Positions 40,202-50,006 are shown, counted from the stretch's first letter. The stretch: 64,000 nt of DNA from Ruminococcus flavefaciens MA2007 (GCF_000621845.1 NZ_JHXF01000016.1:22701-86700); one strand, 5' to 3'. The notes: generated by a model not told the origin, from the letters alone. Program-made: numbers and translations.

Positions 40202-41039
40202 GATAAACCTTGCACTGGACGTCACGGGAAAGCTCCCCAACGGCTACCATGACCTTGAAAGCGTTTTTCAGACCGTGGGACTTTACGACGAGGTTGAGGT
40301 GGAGCTGATAAACAGCGGCATTGAGCTTAGCTGTGATGTTCCCGATGAGTTCGCAAGCTCCGATCCCATACCCTGCGATGAACGGAATATCGCCTATAAA
40401 GCCGCAAAGTTCTTCTTTGAGCAGAATGGCATGGACTGCGGCTGCCGTATACATATAAAAAAGGGTATCCCCTCGCAGGCAGGCATGGGCGGCGGCAGCA
40501 CCGACGCTGCGGCTGTGCTGTACTGCCTCGGCAGAATGACAGGCAAGACCGTCAGCAATTCCGAAAAACTGGGAGCTGACGTGCCTTTCTTCCTTACGGG
40601 CGGAACTGCCTATGTGGAGGGCATCGGCGAGAAGATAACTCCAATTGCCGATTATTCGGGACGCATACTGGTCATCGCCAAGGGAAAAGAGGGCGTTTCT
40701 ACTGCGGAGGCTTACCGGAATATCGACAGCCTGATCGCTCCTGCTCACCCTGAGACTCACAAGCTGGCAGAAGCCATAAATTCGGCTCCCGATACGGCTT
40801 ACAAGTACTTCGGAAATTTATTTGAGCAGGCTGTGGAGCTCCCCGAGGTGGAGGACATAAAAAGCGATATGCTGAAATACTGCGCTCGCAGCGCTGTAAT
40901 GACAGGCAGCGGCTCGGCTGTTTTCGGACTTTTTGAGGACACTGCACAGGCTGCCATGTGCGCTGAAAAGCTCAGGGAAAAGGGCTATTTTGCCTGCGTT
41001 TGCGAGACTGTGGCGGAGAGCTTTATTGTTATTGATTAA
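40179..41039 (+). CDS. ispE: 4-diphosphocytidyl-2-C-methyl-D-erythritol kinase
   Basis: The 286-aa GHMP kinase phosphorylates CDP-ME in the MEP isoprenoid pathway. Motifs: A-K-I-N-L-A-L-D-V-T-G-K-L-P-N-G-Y-H, the ATP loop P-S-Q-A-G-M-G-G-G-S-T-D-A-A-A, L-G-A-D-V-P-F-F-L and M-T-G-S-G-S-A-V-F-G-L. Start ATG 40179 lies inside the end of the aminotransferase gene. Confidence 0.96.
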   Translation: MRVKTAAKINLALDVTGKLPNGYHDLESVFQTVGLYDEVEVELINSGIELSCDVPDEFASSDPIPCDERNIAYKAAKFFFEQNGMDCGCRIHIKKGIPSQAGMGGGSTDAAAVLYCLGRMTGKTVSNSEKLGADVPFFLTGGTAYVEGIGEKITPIADYSGRILVIAKGKEGVSTAEAYRNIDSLIAPAHPETHKLAEAINSAPDTAYKYFGNLFEQAVELPEVEDIKSDMLKYCARSAVMTGSGSAVFGLFEDTAQAAMCAEKLREKGYFACVCETVAESFIVID

Positions 41040-41113
41040 GCTGAGACGATTGAGTTTTGGCAGTAAACATTAAAATTGTCAAGCTTAATAAGCTATATGT
41101 TTAAACTATAAAA

Positions 41114-41136
41114 GCGGACGGGTACTGCCCGTCCGT
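41114..41136 (+). terminator. Terminator of the ispE transcript
   Basis: Stem CGGACGGG-TACTG-CCCGTCCG followed by TTTGGCTTATTTT. Confidence 0.75.
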
Positions 41137-41256
41137 TTGGCTTATTTTCCCTTTGTATCGTTATATCACGGGTGGAAATATCTGCTCTGCACTATAAACT
41201 CTGAGACTTCACAACAGAAAATTATTTGACGTTTTGATGAAAATTCACAAAAACTA

Positions 41257-41285
41257 TTGACAAGTCAGCGGTATTCAGTTATAAT
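41257..41285 (+). promoter_or_regulatory. Promoter of the DUF1508 gene
   Basis: TTGACA (41257-41262), 17 bases, TATAAT (41280-41285), both perfect. The 41137-41256 stretch before it holds nothing recognisable. Confidence 0.88.
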
Positions 41286-41349
41286 TATGATATAAATCGA
41301 ATATGTTACGGTTTAATTTATACTTTTGCTGAAAGGTGTTGAAAAAATC

Positions 41350-41736
41350 ATGGGCAAATTTATCATCAAGGCTACTAAAACAGGCTTTACATTCAGCTTG
41401 AAGGCGGGCAATGGAGAGGTCATCGCTACGGGCGGAGAGGTATACAATACTCTCGCAAGCGTTAAGAACGGTATCGCAAGCGTTGCCAAGAACGCTCCCG
41501 AGGCTAATCTTGAGGACCAGACCGTCGAGGGCTTTCAGACAGTAAATAACCCTAAGTTCGAGATCTACAAGGACAAGTCCGGCGAATTCAGATTCCGCCT
41601 TAAAGCAAAGAACGGCGAAATTATCGCTGCCAGCGAGGGCTATGTCAAGAAAGACAGCTGCAAGAAGGGTATAGCAAGCGTCCGCAAGAACGCTGTTGAC
41701 GCTCCTGTTATAGAGCCTGAGCCTGAAAAGAAATGA
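41350..41736 (+). CDS. YegP-like DUF1508 protein
   Basis: Start ATG 41350, 128 aa. Two tandem DUF1508 repeats: F-I-I-K-A-T-K-T-G-F-T-F-S-L-K-A-G-N-G-E-V-I-A and F-E-I-Y-K-D-K-S-G-E-F-R-F-R-L-K-A-K-N-G-E-I-I-A. The fold is a small beta-alpha unit; function is unknown, with some members linked to stress. A strong promoter and terminator make it a single-gene, probably highly expressed unit. Confidence 0.92.
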   Translation: MGKFIIKATKTGFTFSLKAGNGEVIATGGEVYNTLASVKNGIASVAKNAPEANLEDQTVEGFQTVNNPKFEIYKDKSGEFRFRLKAKNGEIIAASEGYVKKDSCKKGIASVRKNAVDAPVIEPEPEKK

Positions 41737-41745
41737 TAAATAACG

Positions 41746-41773
41746 GACTGCCGCTTCGGCGGCAGTCTTTTTT
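41746..41773 (+). terminator. Terminator of the DUF1508 gene
   Basis: Stem GACTGCCGC-TTCG-GCGGCAGTC with a UUCG-type loop and six T. Confidence 0.95.
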
Positions 41774-41854
41774 GCTGTCATGCCAAAATTATGCATAATG
41801 CAATATGAATTATGGTTCGGGACACTAAAAAGTATTTTTCTTCACAAAAATCTA

Positions 41855-41883
41855 TTGACAGAACGCCCAAAATATTATATAAT
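41855..41883 (+). promoter_or_regulatory. Promoter of rny
   Basis: TTGACA (41855-41860), 17 bases, TATAAT (41878-41883). Transcription would start near 41890, leaving a leader of about 290 nt. Confidence 0.85.
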
Positions 41884-41889
41884 AATTAT

Positions 41890-42178
41890 GTTGTATTTAT
41901 TTGCATAATATTACTATGGCAGTATATGCAGCTTTGTTTTAAATCATTATCCGATGCGGTGATAAATAAAGATATCTGCACGGTCTAAATATGATAACAG
42001 AACAAAATTTTGGACGGGGATATTACGTCCGTCTATCTTTTGCGGGCTTGAAAAACAGCTCTTCATCTATATATTTATAAATGAATAAAATAATGCGGCA
42101 TTTACCGCCTTTAAGTAATAATTAAAACTATGATACAAACTTTTGATTATTTTTTACGAAAAGGAGGTAATGCACTGT
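41890..42178 (+). other. Long untranslated leader of rny
   Basis: There is no good ORF. It contains a small hairpin (GGACG ... CGTCC near 42013-42031) and an AT-rich tail before AAGGAGGT. I found no match to a riboswitch that I know. Confidence 0.5.
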
Positions 42179-43756
42179 ATGGATCCAATCATCGCTATTG
42201 TCCTTATCATCGCTGCACTGGCAGCAGGCGTTGGAGTGGGTTATGCTCTGTTCTACAAAAAGGGCGTTGAGGCTGGTGTTGAAAAGCGCAAGCGCGACGC
42301 AGAAGCAATCGTAGGTTCTGCTGAACAGCAGGCAGAGCGTATCGTCGAGGATGCCGAAAAGGACGCTGACAATAAGAAGAAAAGCGCCCTCATCGAGGCA
42401 AAGGACGAAATACATAAGCTCCGCACCGAGGCGGATAAGGAGATCAAGGATCGCAGAGCAGAGCTGTCACGTCAGGAAAGACGTATGCAGCAGAAAGAAG
42501 AGAATTTAGACAAGAAAACTGATAATCTCGAAAAGAAGGAGGAGACTCTCAATCAGAAGATAAAGTCGGCTGACGAAAAACTCAAGGAAGCCGATTCTAT
42601 CAAGAAGAGCCAGATGGATATTCTGGAGAGGATCTCTGAATTTACTAAGGATCAGGCTAAGGAGTACATCATTTCCAAGCTGGAGGACGACCTCGTTCAC
42701 GAAAAGGCTGTCAAAGTCGCAGCCTACGAGCAGATCATCAAGGACGAATGTCAGGAGAAGGCAAGAAGCTATATCTCCCTTGCTATCGCCAAGGTTGCTG
42801 CGGATCAGGTCTCAGAGGCAGCTGTTTCAGTTGTTCCTCTCCCCAATGACGAAATGAAGGGACGTATCATCGGCCGTGAGGGACGAAACATCAGAACTCT
42901 CGAAACTCTTACAGGCGTCGATCTTATCATCGACGATACTCCCGAGGCTATTACTATTTCCTGCTTCGACCAGATCAGACGTGAGGTCGCAAGGATCGCC
43001 CTCGAAAAGCTTATTTCCGACGGACGTATCCACCCGACACGTATCGAGGAAATGGTCGAGAAGGCTCGCCGTGAGGTAGAGTACAAGATCAAGCAGGAGG
43101 GTGAACGCGCTGTCATCGAGACTAACGTTCACGGTCTTAACCACGAGCTTATCAAGCTTATCGGACGTCTTAAATTCCGTACAAGCTACAGACAGAACGT
43201 GCTGGATCACTCCATTGAGGTTGCCAAGCTCTGCGGAGTTCTCGCTTCAGAGCTGGGCGTTGACGCCAATATGGCAAGACGTGCAGGTCTTCTTCACGAT
43301 ATCGGTAAGGCTCTTACTTCCGAGATCGAGGGCTCACACGTTCAGATCGGTGTTGATGTTTGTAAAAAATACAACGAAAATCCTGTTATTATACACGCTG
43401 TCGAAGCTCACCACAACGACGTTGAGCCGAAAACAGTCATTGCCTGCATAGTTCAGGCAGCCGACGCTATCTCCGCTGCAAGACCTGCCGCAAGAAGCGA
43501 AAACTACGAAAGCTACATCAAGCGTCTCCAGAAGCTTGAAGAGATCTGCACCTCCTATGACGGTGTTGAAAAATGCTTTGCTGTACAGGCAGGACGTGAA
43601 GTCAGGATCATGGTCACACCTGAGGTCATCAATGATGAGAAAATGGTTCTCGTCGCAAGACAGATCGCTCAGCAGATCGAGTCTGAGATGGACTATCCGG
43701 GACAGATCAAGGTCAATCTCATTCGTGAGAGCAGAGTTACTGACTACGCAAAATAA
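42179..43756 (+). CDS. rny: Ribonuclease Y
   Basis: Start ATG 42179 is chosen because ATG 42170 nearly touches the ribosome site. The 525-aa endoribonuclease has an N-terminal membrane helix ([16 protein letters not shown]), a long coiled coil (about 30-190), the KH domain ([16 protein letters not shown]) and the HD domain with L-L-H-D-I-G-K-A-L and V-E-A-H-H-N-D-V. It starts mRNA decay at the membrane. Length and motifs are normal. Confidence 0.97.
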   Translation: MDPIIAIVLIIAALAAGVGVGYALFYKKGVEAGVEKRKRDAEAIVGSAEQQAERIVEDAEKDADNKKKSALIEAKDEIHKLRTEADKEIKDRRAELSRQERRMQQKEENLDKKTDNLEKKEETLNQKIKSADEKLKEADSIKKSQMDILERISEFTKDQAKEYIISKLEDDLVHEKAVKVAAYEQIIKDECQEKARSYISLAIAKVAADQVSEAAVSVVPLPNDEMKGRIIGREGRNIRTLETLTGVDLIIDDTPEAITISCFDQIRREVARIALEKLISDGRIHPTRIEEMVEKARREVEYKIKQEGERAVIETNVHGLNHELIKLIGRLKFRTSYRQNVLDHSIEVAKLCGVLASELGVDANMARRAGLLHDIGKALTSEIEGSHVQIGVDVCKKYNENPVIIHAVEAHHNDVEPKTVIACIVQAADAISAARPAARSENYESYIKRLQKLEEICTSYDGVEKCFAVQAGREVRIMVTPEVINDEKMVLVARQIAQQIESEMDYPGQIKVNLIRESRVTDYAK

Positions 43757-43793
43757 CGCACTCTGCTGCGGTACGCTTTTACCGCAGAACGTT

Positions 43794-43830
43794 GGCTGTC
43801 GGGCATATTATGCTCGACAGCCGCTTTTTA
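43794..43830 (+). terminator. Terminator of rny
   Basis: Stem GGCTGTCG ... CGACAGCC with a twelve-base loop, followed by GCTTTTTA. A weaker hairpin (TGCGGTA/TACCGCA) precedes it. Confidence 0.85.
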
Positions 43831-43927
43831 TTTCACTGTGGAGACATGAGAAAGAATTATTTCCCGTGTTTCCAGAATGAAATGAGGTTTAAAAGAGGAA
43901 AGAATAAGTACAGAGGGAGGTATTGAT

Positions 43928-45643
43928 ATGAAAAAAACAAAAATATGGGGATTACTTACATCTGCTGCGGCTGCGGCAGTACTGGCACTGGCAGCTGCTC
44001 CGTGGTCGGCTTCCGCCGCATGGGAGCAGATCGACAGCATGGGTGACCTGAACGGTGATAAACAGGTCAACGTGGCTGATCTGGTAACGCTGTGCAAGCA
44101 CCTGCACGGTGCTCAGCCGCTGGGAGACAAGAGCGTCTGTACGCTCAGCAGCGGAAAGTATGCAATAAAGACTGCCCCCGAAAAGGTAATAACGGTCAGC
44201 GGCGGAACTTCGGTGCAGAAGGCTGACCTCAACAGGGACGGGACAGTCGATATATTCGACCTTGTGGAAATGAGAAAGCAGCTGATATCTTCGGATAAGT
44301 ACGGCGAGATATTCTTCTGGCATGATGAGACCACCACAACGACCACTAAGCTCACCACGACAACTACAACGACGGTACAGACCACTACCACGACCACTAC
44401 TGCTCCGCCTAAGAGGGAATTTATCTCTGCGCCTATCTATGATATGTACGGAACCCTGCCTTCACAGGGCAAGGCGAATATGATAATCTTCTACGTTGAT
44501 TTCCCTGACTGCAAGTTCAAATATGAGCCGACTATGGAAAGGGTAGAGGAGATTGCCTTTGGCCCCGAGGATTCAAGCTCGCCGCTGTACCCCTATGAGA
44601 GCTGTGCGGCGTTCTATTCGAGAGCCTCAAAGGGCACCATGAAGCTTCAGGGCAAGGCTTACAGATACACCTGCAAGAAGAATATTGCGTCCTACCATAA
44701 TGATATATTCAAGAAGGACTTTACCACCGAGGTAATAAAGAGTATGGACAGCACCGTGGATTATTCTCAGTTTGACGCCGACCATGACGGCATAGTGGAC
44801 GCTATCCTCTTCTGTGTTCCCGGTACGTCAGACGAGAAGGAATGGTGGCCCTGCGCAGGCGAATACGGCGGAGACTACTGGCTCAAGCTGGACGGCATGG
44901 CTATTGGACACGTTATCACGGGCAATGCGGATATAGTTTCGGATACGGACTATTCAAACTTTACCTCCACATATCTCCATGAAATGGGACACTGTATGGG
45001 ACTTCCCGATTATTACCTGTATGTAGATGAAGGTGAGGACTTTGAGGGACTTCACGGCTCGGCAGGCTATGACCTTATGGACGAGGCACATTCCGATTTC
45101 AGCGCCATATCCAAGCTTATGCTGGGCTGGTACAGAGAGGATCAGATACAGGTCTACGACAGCTCAAAGGGTACACAGACCTTTACTCTCACAAACGGTC
45201 AGAGCGACGAGGGCAACTGCCTGATAATACCGAGGGGTACGCTGAACAGCGAATACAAGTCGGAATACTTCATTCTCGAATACACCACTCTTGACCAGAA
45301 CAATAGCGACGTCAAGCGGAATTTCTGGTGGAGACCTACGGGCAGCGGCGTAAGGCTGCTCCATGTAGAGGCTACCGAATATAACGACGGCTGGTACAAT
45401 GTGTTCAAGTACGAGAGCGGAAAGGACGAGTATACCAATTACGGCAAGGGCAGACGCTTTGTAAGGCTTGTCAATGACGGCGACAAGGATAATCTGCTCA
45501 AGACCGGCGATACGGTAAATAACAGCGTCAGCGGCTTCGCGTGGTATGACAGCAGCGGAGGACAGACCGTTGATCCTAAGCTCGTTATCACTGTAGGCGA
45601 GAAAAACGGCGACAGCTATACAGTTACCGTTTCACGCAAATAA
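43928..45643 (+). CDS. Secreted M6-family metalloprotease with N-terminal dockerin
   Basis: The 571-aa product has a signal peptide (to about residue 31, W-S-A-S-A-A). Two calcium-loop repeats G-D-L-N-G-D-K-Q-V-N-V-A-D-L and A-D-L-N-R-D-G-T-V-D-I-F-D-L lie at about 38-122, unusually at the N-terminus. A Thr-rich linker (about 135-163) leads to the protease domain with the zinc site H-E-M-G-H-C-M-G-L-P-D-Y near residue 352. It would be attached to a cellulosome scaffold or the surface and degrade extracellular protein. A GGGAGG site precedes the start. Confidence 0.9.
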   Translation: MKKTKIWGLLTSAAAAAVLALAAAPWSASAAWEQIDSMGDLNGDKQVNVADLVTLCKHLHGAQPLGDKSVCTLSSGKYAIKTAPEKVITVSGGTSVQKADLNRDGTVDIFDLVEMRKQLISSDKYGEIFFWHDETTTTTTKLTTTTTTTVQTTTTTTTAPPKREFISAPIYDMYGTLPSQGKANMIIFYVDFPDCKFKYEPTMERVEEIAFGPEDSSSPLYPYESCAAFYSRASKGTMKLQGKAYRYTCKKNIASYHNDIFKKDFTTEVIKSMDSTVDYSQFDADHDGIVDAILFCVPGTSDEKEWWPCAGEYGGDYWLKLDGMAIGHVITGNADIVSDTDYSNFTSTYLHEMGHCMGLPDYYLYVDEGEDFEGLHGSAGYDLMDEAHSDFSAISKLMLGWYREDQIQVYDSSKGTQTFTLTNGQSDEGNCLIIPRGTLNSEYKSEYFILEYTTLDQNNSDVKRNFWWRPTGSGVRLLHVEATEYNDGWYNVFKYESGKDEYTNYGKGRRFVRLVNDGDKDNLLKTGDTVNNSVSGFAWYDSSGGQTVDPKLVITVGEKNGDSYTVTVSRK

Positions 45644-45675
45644 CTCTGCACGGCAGCAGGAAGGAATTTTTTAGC

Positions 45676-47136
45676 ATGGCAAAAACTATTTTCAAAACCA
45701 CAGAAAAATCAAACTTTATACTCAACATGACAGAGGAGCAGTATTCAAAGCTGGCTTCACGGGGACTCATAGCGGCAATGCTGGCAGTACCGCTGTTCAC
45801 CATTATTCCCGAGGTGACCGACAAGGCGACATATGCCTTTTCGGCAGGCGGTCTTGCTGTAGGCGGCGTAATATGCATGATACTTGCGCTTATCGCTCTT
45901 ATGAAGAAGTATATCGGCAAGGGCGCAGTAATACCTGTATGTGCTATGGGCGCACTTGTGGGCTGGGGCGTTATATCCCTTATAAACGGCTATGACCTCA
46001 ACATTTCCCTCTACGGATATCCCAACAGAGGTGAAGGACTTCTTGCTTTGATGTTCTACTTCGGATTCTTTACAACGGCTGCGGCAATAAAACGTGAAAA
46101 GGCAATAGAAACTCTTATAAACGGCATTGTCGGAGTGGGACTGCTCAACAGCGCAGTATCCCTGATACAGATATTCGGCATAAACAAGAATTATCAGTTT
46201 ACTTCTGTCGACGATGAAGCCATGGTTGCTTCGGGACTTTCAATGTCTCCCATATTCCTTGCAATGGTGCTGACGCTTGCTCTTTCGGCTGCTTTGATAG
46301 GCTTTGTAACATCTGAAAACAAAAAGCGCAGGATAATCTTTATCTGTGCGGCGATGCTTTTCTCATTCGTTATGATGTTCACATATACTGTTATAGGTAT
46401 CTGCGGACTTGTATTCTCGCTGATCGCGGCAGTTATCGCTGTGTTTGCACTTAAAGCTCCCAAGGTTCGCCTTGTATCCGTTATAGCTTCAGGAGCAGGA
46501 GCAGGAATGGCAGTGATACTGGTATGCATGGGCGTTATAGGAAATATCACGGGATACAGGACATACGACGGCAGAATAGCATGGTGGGCTGATGCTTATA
46601 TGAGAGTTTCGGCTTCGGGCAACTTTAATTCAAGCGTTATCAATATTGACGATCCCGTAGACGTCTATACCTACATGAACGAAAAGACCATGAATATCAT
46701 CGGCAAGAACCCTCTTACAGGTACAGGTCCTGAGCAGCTTGCATTTCCGCAGATTTACAAGGTAGACGGCCTGACCGAGATAGAAGATATCGTGACTGCA
46801 AATGATGGTATCTTCGATAAGACTTATAACGAGTATCTCTATACTGCGGCTACAAGAGGAATCCCCTCGCTTGCTGCACTGGCACTGGCGCTTATACCTG
46901 CGCTTATTATGGGCTATAAGGCTTTCCGCAGAAGAAAGAACGCCGAGGCGTTCACGGCATTTGTCCTCACGCTTGGCGGTGTACTGATGTTCTTCATAAG
47001 CTGCAGCAGTATCGCTTATGCGCCTGTATTCTGGGCAGCAGCAGGAACAGCCTGCGCTTATGTGGAAACCGAAAAGGAAAAGAAGTCTGCCGAGAAGCTC
47101 ACTAAGAAAAACACAAAGGCAAATAAAAAGGCATGA
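45676..47136 (+). CDS. O-antigen-ligase/polymerase-like membrane protein
   Basis: The 486-aa protein has about ten to twelve membrane helices and one long extracytoplasmic loop (about 295-375) containing G-R-I-A-W-W-A-D-A and N-P-L-T-G-T-G-P-E-Q, the Wzy_C/WaaL pattern. Such enzymes polymerise or ligate lipid-linked glycans. The C-terminus is lysine-rich and cytoplasmic. No other glycan genes adjoin, so the substrate is open. Confidence 0.85.
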   Translation: MAKTIFKTTEKSNFILNMTEEQYSKLASRGLIAAMLAVPLFTIIPEVTDKATYAFSAGGLAVGGVICMILALIALMKKYIGKGAVIPVCAMGALVGWGVISLINGYDLNISLYGYPNRGEGLLALMFYFGFFTTAAAIKREKAIETLINGIVGVGLLNSAVSLIQIFGINKNYQFTSVDDEAMVASGLSMSPIFLAMVLTLALSAALIGFVTSENKKRRIIFICAAMLFSFVMMFTYTVIGICGLVFSLIAAVIAVFALKAPKVRLVSVIASGAGAGMAVILVCMGVIGNITGYRTYDGRIAWWADAYMRVSASGNFNSSVINIDDPVDVYTYMNEKTMNIIGKNPLTGTGPEQLAFPQIYKVDGLTEIEDIVTANDGIFDKTYNEYLYTAATRGIPSLAALALALIPALIMGYKAFRRRKNAEAFTAFVLTLGGVLMFFISCSSIAYAPVFWAAAGTACAYVETEKEKKSAEKLTKKNTKANKKA

Positions 47137-47142
47137 CTATAA

Positions 47143-47174
47143 AGCTCTGAGAGTCTGACTCTCAGAGCTTTTTT
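47143..47174 (+). terminator. Terminator of the ligase-like gene
   Basis: Perfect twelve-base-pair stem AGCTCTGAGAGT-CTG-ACTCTCAGAGCT with six T. Confidence 0.95.
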
Positions 47175-47228
47175 GCAGATATACAGCGATTTATGTCATA
47201 TTAGTAAGCAATTGCTAACAAAAAACTA

Positions 47229-47256
47229 TTGATTTTTCACGCAGATATGGTACAAT
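47229..47256 (+). promoter_or_regulatory. Promoter of the ferredoxin gene
   Basis: TTGATT (47229-47234), 16 bases, TACAAT (47251-47256). Confidence 0.7.
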
Positions 47257-47305
47257 AAAAACACGGGGAGCAGAAGCTCCGCGAATAACACGGAGGTGTA
47301 TGTAA

Positions 47306-47476
47306 ATGGCATATATTATTTCTGACGATTGCGTAATGTGTGGTGCTTGTGCAGGTGAGTGTCCTGTAGGCGCTATCTCTGAAGGCGACGGAAAATACGT
47401 TATCGACGCAGACGCTTGCGTAGAGTGCGGTGCTTGTGCAGGTGTATGTCCTGTAGGCGCTCCTAACGCTCAGTAA
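47306..47476 (+). CDS. 2[4Fe-4S] clostridial-type ferredoxin
   Basis: The 56-aa protein carries two C-x2-C-x2-C-x3-C-P motifs (C-V-M-C-G-A-C-A-G-E-C-P and C-V-E-C-G-A-C-A-G-V-C-P), the complete ligand set for two [4Fe-4S] clusters. It is the low-potential electron carrier of anaerobic metabolism (pyruvate:ferredoxin oxidoreductase, hydrogenase). GGAGG precedes the ATG; it has its own promoter and terminator. It is missed by 60-codon ORF cut-offs. Confidence 0.97.
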   Translation: MAYIISDDCVMCGACAGECPVGAISEGDGKYVIDADACVECGACAGVCPVGAPNAQ

Positions 47477-47491
47477 TCACGATAAGAAATG

Positions 47492-47528
47492 ATAAGCAGT
47501 TCCATTGACGGAACTGCTTATTTTTTTG
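47492..47528 (+). terminator. Terminator of the ferredoxin gene
   Basis: Stem ATAAGCAGTTCC-ATTGAC-GGAACTGCTTAT followed by TTTTTT. Confidence 0.93.
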
Positions 47529-47533
47529 CCTGC

Positions 47534-47716
47534 TTATTCGCAGCAGCCTGAGCGGACTACAAATGAGTTGCAGTCTGTACATTCGGGGACAGTAGGATTG
47601 TCCTCGTGTGTACCTACTGAAATGCAGTCGAGAGAGCAGTAGTTCTCGGATACGAGATTGTGACGGCACTGAGATACGTCGCACTTGATACTCTTGTTCT
47701 TTTTCTGTTCGTCCAT
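47534..47716 (-). CDS. DUF1540 small Cys-rich protein
   Basis: The 60-aa protein has the DUF1540 pattern I-K-C-D-V-S-Q-C-R-H-N and Y-C-S-L-D-C-I-S-V-G-T-H, then C-T-D-C-N-S-F and a C-terminal G-C-C-E. Its conserved cysteines probably bind a metal. The function is not known. It converges on the ferredoxin gene. Confidence 0.9.
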   Translation of the reverse strand: MDEQKKNKSIKCDVSQCRHNLVSENYCSLDCISVGTHEDNPTVPECTDCNSFVVRSGCCE

Positions 47717-47833
47717 GGTTACATCTCCATTTCACATTTTTAACTCCGATCGGGAGCATATCTATTATTAACAGTTTTTTCTGTAATATTCATATCAGAA
47801 TTATTACAGCATGAAAACAAAATGGCTGATATA

Positions 47834-47862
47834 TTGACTTTTGCGTAAGTTTGTGATAAGAT
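47834..47862 (+). promoter_or_regulatory. Promoter of the 47919 gene
   Basis: TTGACT (47834-47839), 17 bases, TAAGAT (47857-47862). Confidence 0.7.
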
Positions 47863-47918
47863 TATCATATGAGGCTATAAGGCTTCTTAATGACATGATT
47901 TCACAGGAGGGGATCAGT

Positions 47919-49955
47919 ATGTTTGAAAATGATCACAACGAAAACGGCATGGAAAACACACAGTTCGACAGCCAGCCCGTAAATGACGAGCTCAGCGTAT
48001 CAGGCGTTGACAACGTTACAAAAAAGGGCAAGGGCAGAAAGGCTGCTCTGATAGGGGGAATATCAGCAGCTGTTGTCGTAGGCGGTTCAGCAACTGCATA
48101 TGCAGCTTCTGATACTGTCAAGAATCAGGTAAAGCTCAGACTGAGCAGCCCTGAGAAGTATTATGCATGGGTTACCGAGAACAACTCAAAGAACCTCGGT
48201 CAGATACTCAGCGAGAATTACAAGAAGAGCATTGATAATATGGAAAAGGGCACGGAGGCTAAGTTCAAGCTCTCCTTCGAGCCTACTCAGAATGCCAAGG
48301 ATATGCTCATTGATGAGGTATTCGGCGGCAAATCAAACGAAGAGACAAAGCAGTTTGAGGATATCATCAAGAATAACGATTCTATCGGTATCGCAGTTGA
48401 CTGTTCTTCAAAGAAGGGCAAGACTGAGGGCAGCTTCGGTCTTGAGCTCAGCGACAAGCGTGTAGTCGGAATTGATGCAGCTATAGACGCTGACGCTATG
48501 GACTACTTTGTTCGTATCCCCGAGCTCAAGGAGCAGTGGATAGGCGTTTCTCTGGGCGAGACTATGGATGAGCTCATGAGCGACGAGGAGGCTAATGCTG
48601 TTCTTCAGACATATAAGGACATCATGAATGATCCTGCTTCATTCCTCTCACCTGAGGAGCTGGAGACAGAGGTGAACAGATATGCAGGCGTATGGGCAAA
48701 TTTTGCAGACGAAGTCAAGCTCGAAAAGAAGGAGTCCGTTGATATCTGCGATATCACAGTGAACTATACGGTAGCTACTGTTGAGCTCACAGAAATGGAT
48801 ACCTGCAAGCTGGGCGTTGAATTCCTCAAGGAGCTCAAGGACGACGATATCATAAGAGACATCGTTGTTGACAAGATCAAGGTCGTTGACGATAAGGACG
48901 AGTATAAGAAGTCTATCAACGACGCTCTCGACGAGCTTAAGGAACAGCTCGAAGAGGACGATTTCGATGAAGATACTGTATTCACTATTGATACATATAT
49001 TGATCCTACAGGTACTATCCGCGGCTTTGGCTTTGAGGCTGAGGAGGAAAAGCTCACAATGGTGCTCGGCAAGGACGGCAATGACGTAAGAGGCGAGATG
49101 AAGTTCGTTTCTGACGGCGAGGAGGAGTTCTCTGTAAAGCTCACAGCTGAGGAAGAGGGCAAGGACAAGTATTCAGGCGATGTTACTATCGAATATCCTA
49201 AAACCTCATATGACTACGATGAGGACGAAGGAAAAATGCGTTCAAATACTGAAACACAGAAGGCTGTTATCAAGTTCGACGAGTTTGAGGTAGTTGACAA
49301 GGAAAAAGGCTACTTCAACGGCGATTTCGTTATAAATATCCCCGATGTTGATCCTATCGATCTTTCGTTCAGCTCTGACGGCAAGCAGCAGGAAGTAAGC
49401 TATGAGCTCCGCTTTGACGGCACAGACTACGGCAAGCTCAAGTTCGCTTATTCTGTAGACTACGGCACAAGCGTTGACGTTCCCGGCAAGGACAGCGCTT
49501 TCATGGTAGACGTTAAGGACGCTGACAACTTCAAGCTTGAGGAATACGCTACACAGGACGAGTTCAACAAGTTTGCGAAGGGCATTATGACTCAGGTAGG
49601 CATCGACGACAAGACAGCCGATGAGCTTGCTAAATATGCTACAGAGGAGCTCTATGACGCAGCAGACAGCGGTCTCGATATCGACGACGATGATTTCGAC
49701 TGGGACGATGACGAATTTGACTTTGATGACGAAGACAGAGAAGAGAAGAAGACAACATCATCTGCTTTCGACGACGATGACGATGATTACAGCTTCAACT
49801 TCGAGTTTGATCCAAGCCAGTTCAAGTATGAGGACTACAAGGACTTCATGACAGAAGAGGAGTTCAACGAGTTCGTTGAAGAAATGAAGAAGTACTACGA
49901 CGAGTATTCCTCAACAGCAGGCAGCAGTGCCACAACTACAAAGAAGGCTTCATAA
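47919..49955 (+). CDS. Large acidic single-span membrane protein, unknown
   Basis: Start ATG 47919 follows AGGAGGGG; 678 aa. After a cytoplasmic N-terminus there is one helix at about 47-66 (A-A-L-I-G-G-I-S-A-A-V-V-V-G-G-S-A-T-A-Y), then a long extracellular part that is strongly acidic and rich in beta-type repeats. It ends in a run of Asp/Phe (D-D-D-D-F-D-W-D-D-D-E-F-D-F-D-D) and Ser/Thr. It resembles exported surface proteins that may bind calcium. No family named. Confidence 0.8.
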   Translation: MFENDHNENGMENTQFDSQPVNDELSVSGVDNVTKKGKGRKAALIGGISAAVVVGGSATAYAASDTVKNQVKLRLSSPEKYYAWVTENNSKNLGQILSENYKKSIDNMEKGTEAKFKLSFEPTQNAKDMLIDEVFGGKSNEETKQFEDIIKNNDSIGIAVDCSSKKGKTEGSFGLELSDKRVVGIDAAIDADAMDYFVRIPELKEQWIGVSLGETMDELMSDEEANAVLQTYKDIMNDPASFLSPEELETEVNRYAGVWANFADEVKLEKKESVDICDITVNYTVATVELTEMDTCKLGVEFLKELKDDDIIRDIVVDKIKVVDDKDEYKKSINDALDELKEQLEEDDFDEDTVFTIDTYIDPTGTIRGFGFEAEEEKLTMVLGKDGNDVRGEMKFVSDGEEEFSVKLTAEEEGKDKYSGDVTIEYPKTSYDYDEDEGKMRSNTETQKAVIKFDEFEVVDKEKGYFNGDFVINIPDVDPIDLSFSSDGKQQEVSYELRFDGTDYGKLKFAYSVDYGTSVDVPGKDSAFMVDVKDADNFKLEEYATQDEFNKFAKGIMTQVGIDDKTADELAKYATEELYDAADSGLDIDDDDFDWDDDEFDFDDEDREEKKTTSSAFDDDDDDYSFNFEFDPSQFKYEDYKDFMTEEEFNEFVEEMKKYYDEYSSTAGSSATTTKKAS

Positions 49956-49980
49956 TTGAGTCTGTAAATGCAAAAATCAA

Positions 49981-50006
49981 GACCTCCGTTTATCGGAGGT
50001 CTTTTT
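49981..50006 (+). terminator. Terminator of the 47919 gene
   Basis: Stem GACCTCCG-TTTAT-CGGAGGTC followed by TTTTTG. Confidence 0.92.
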
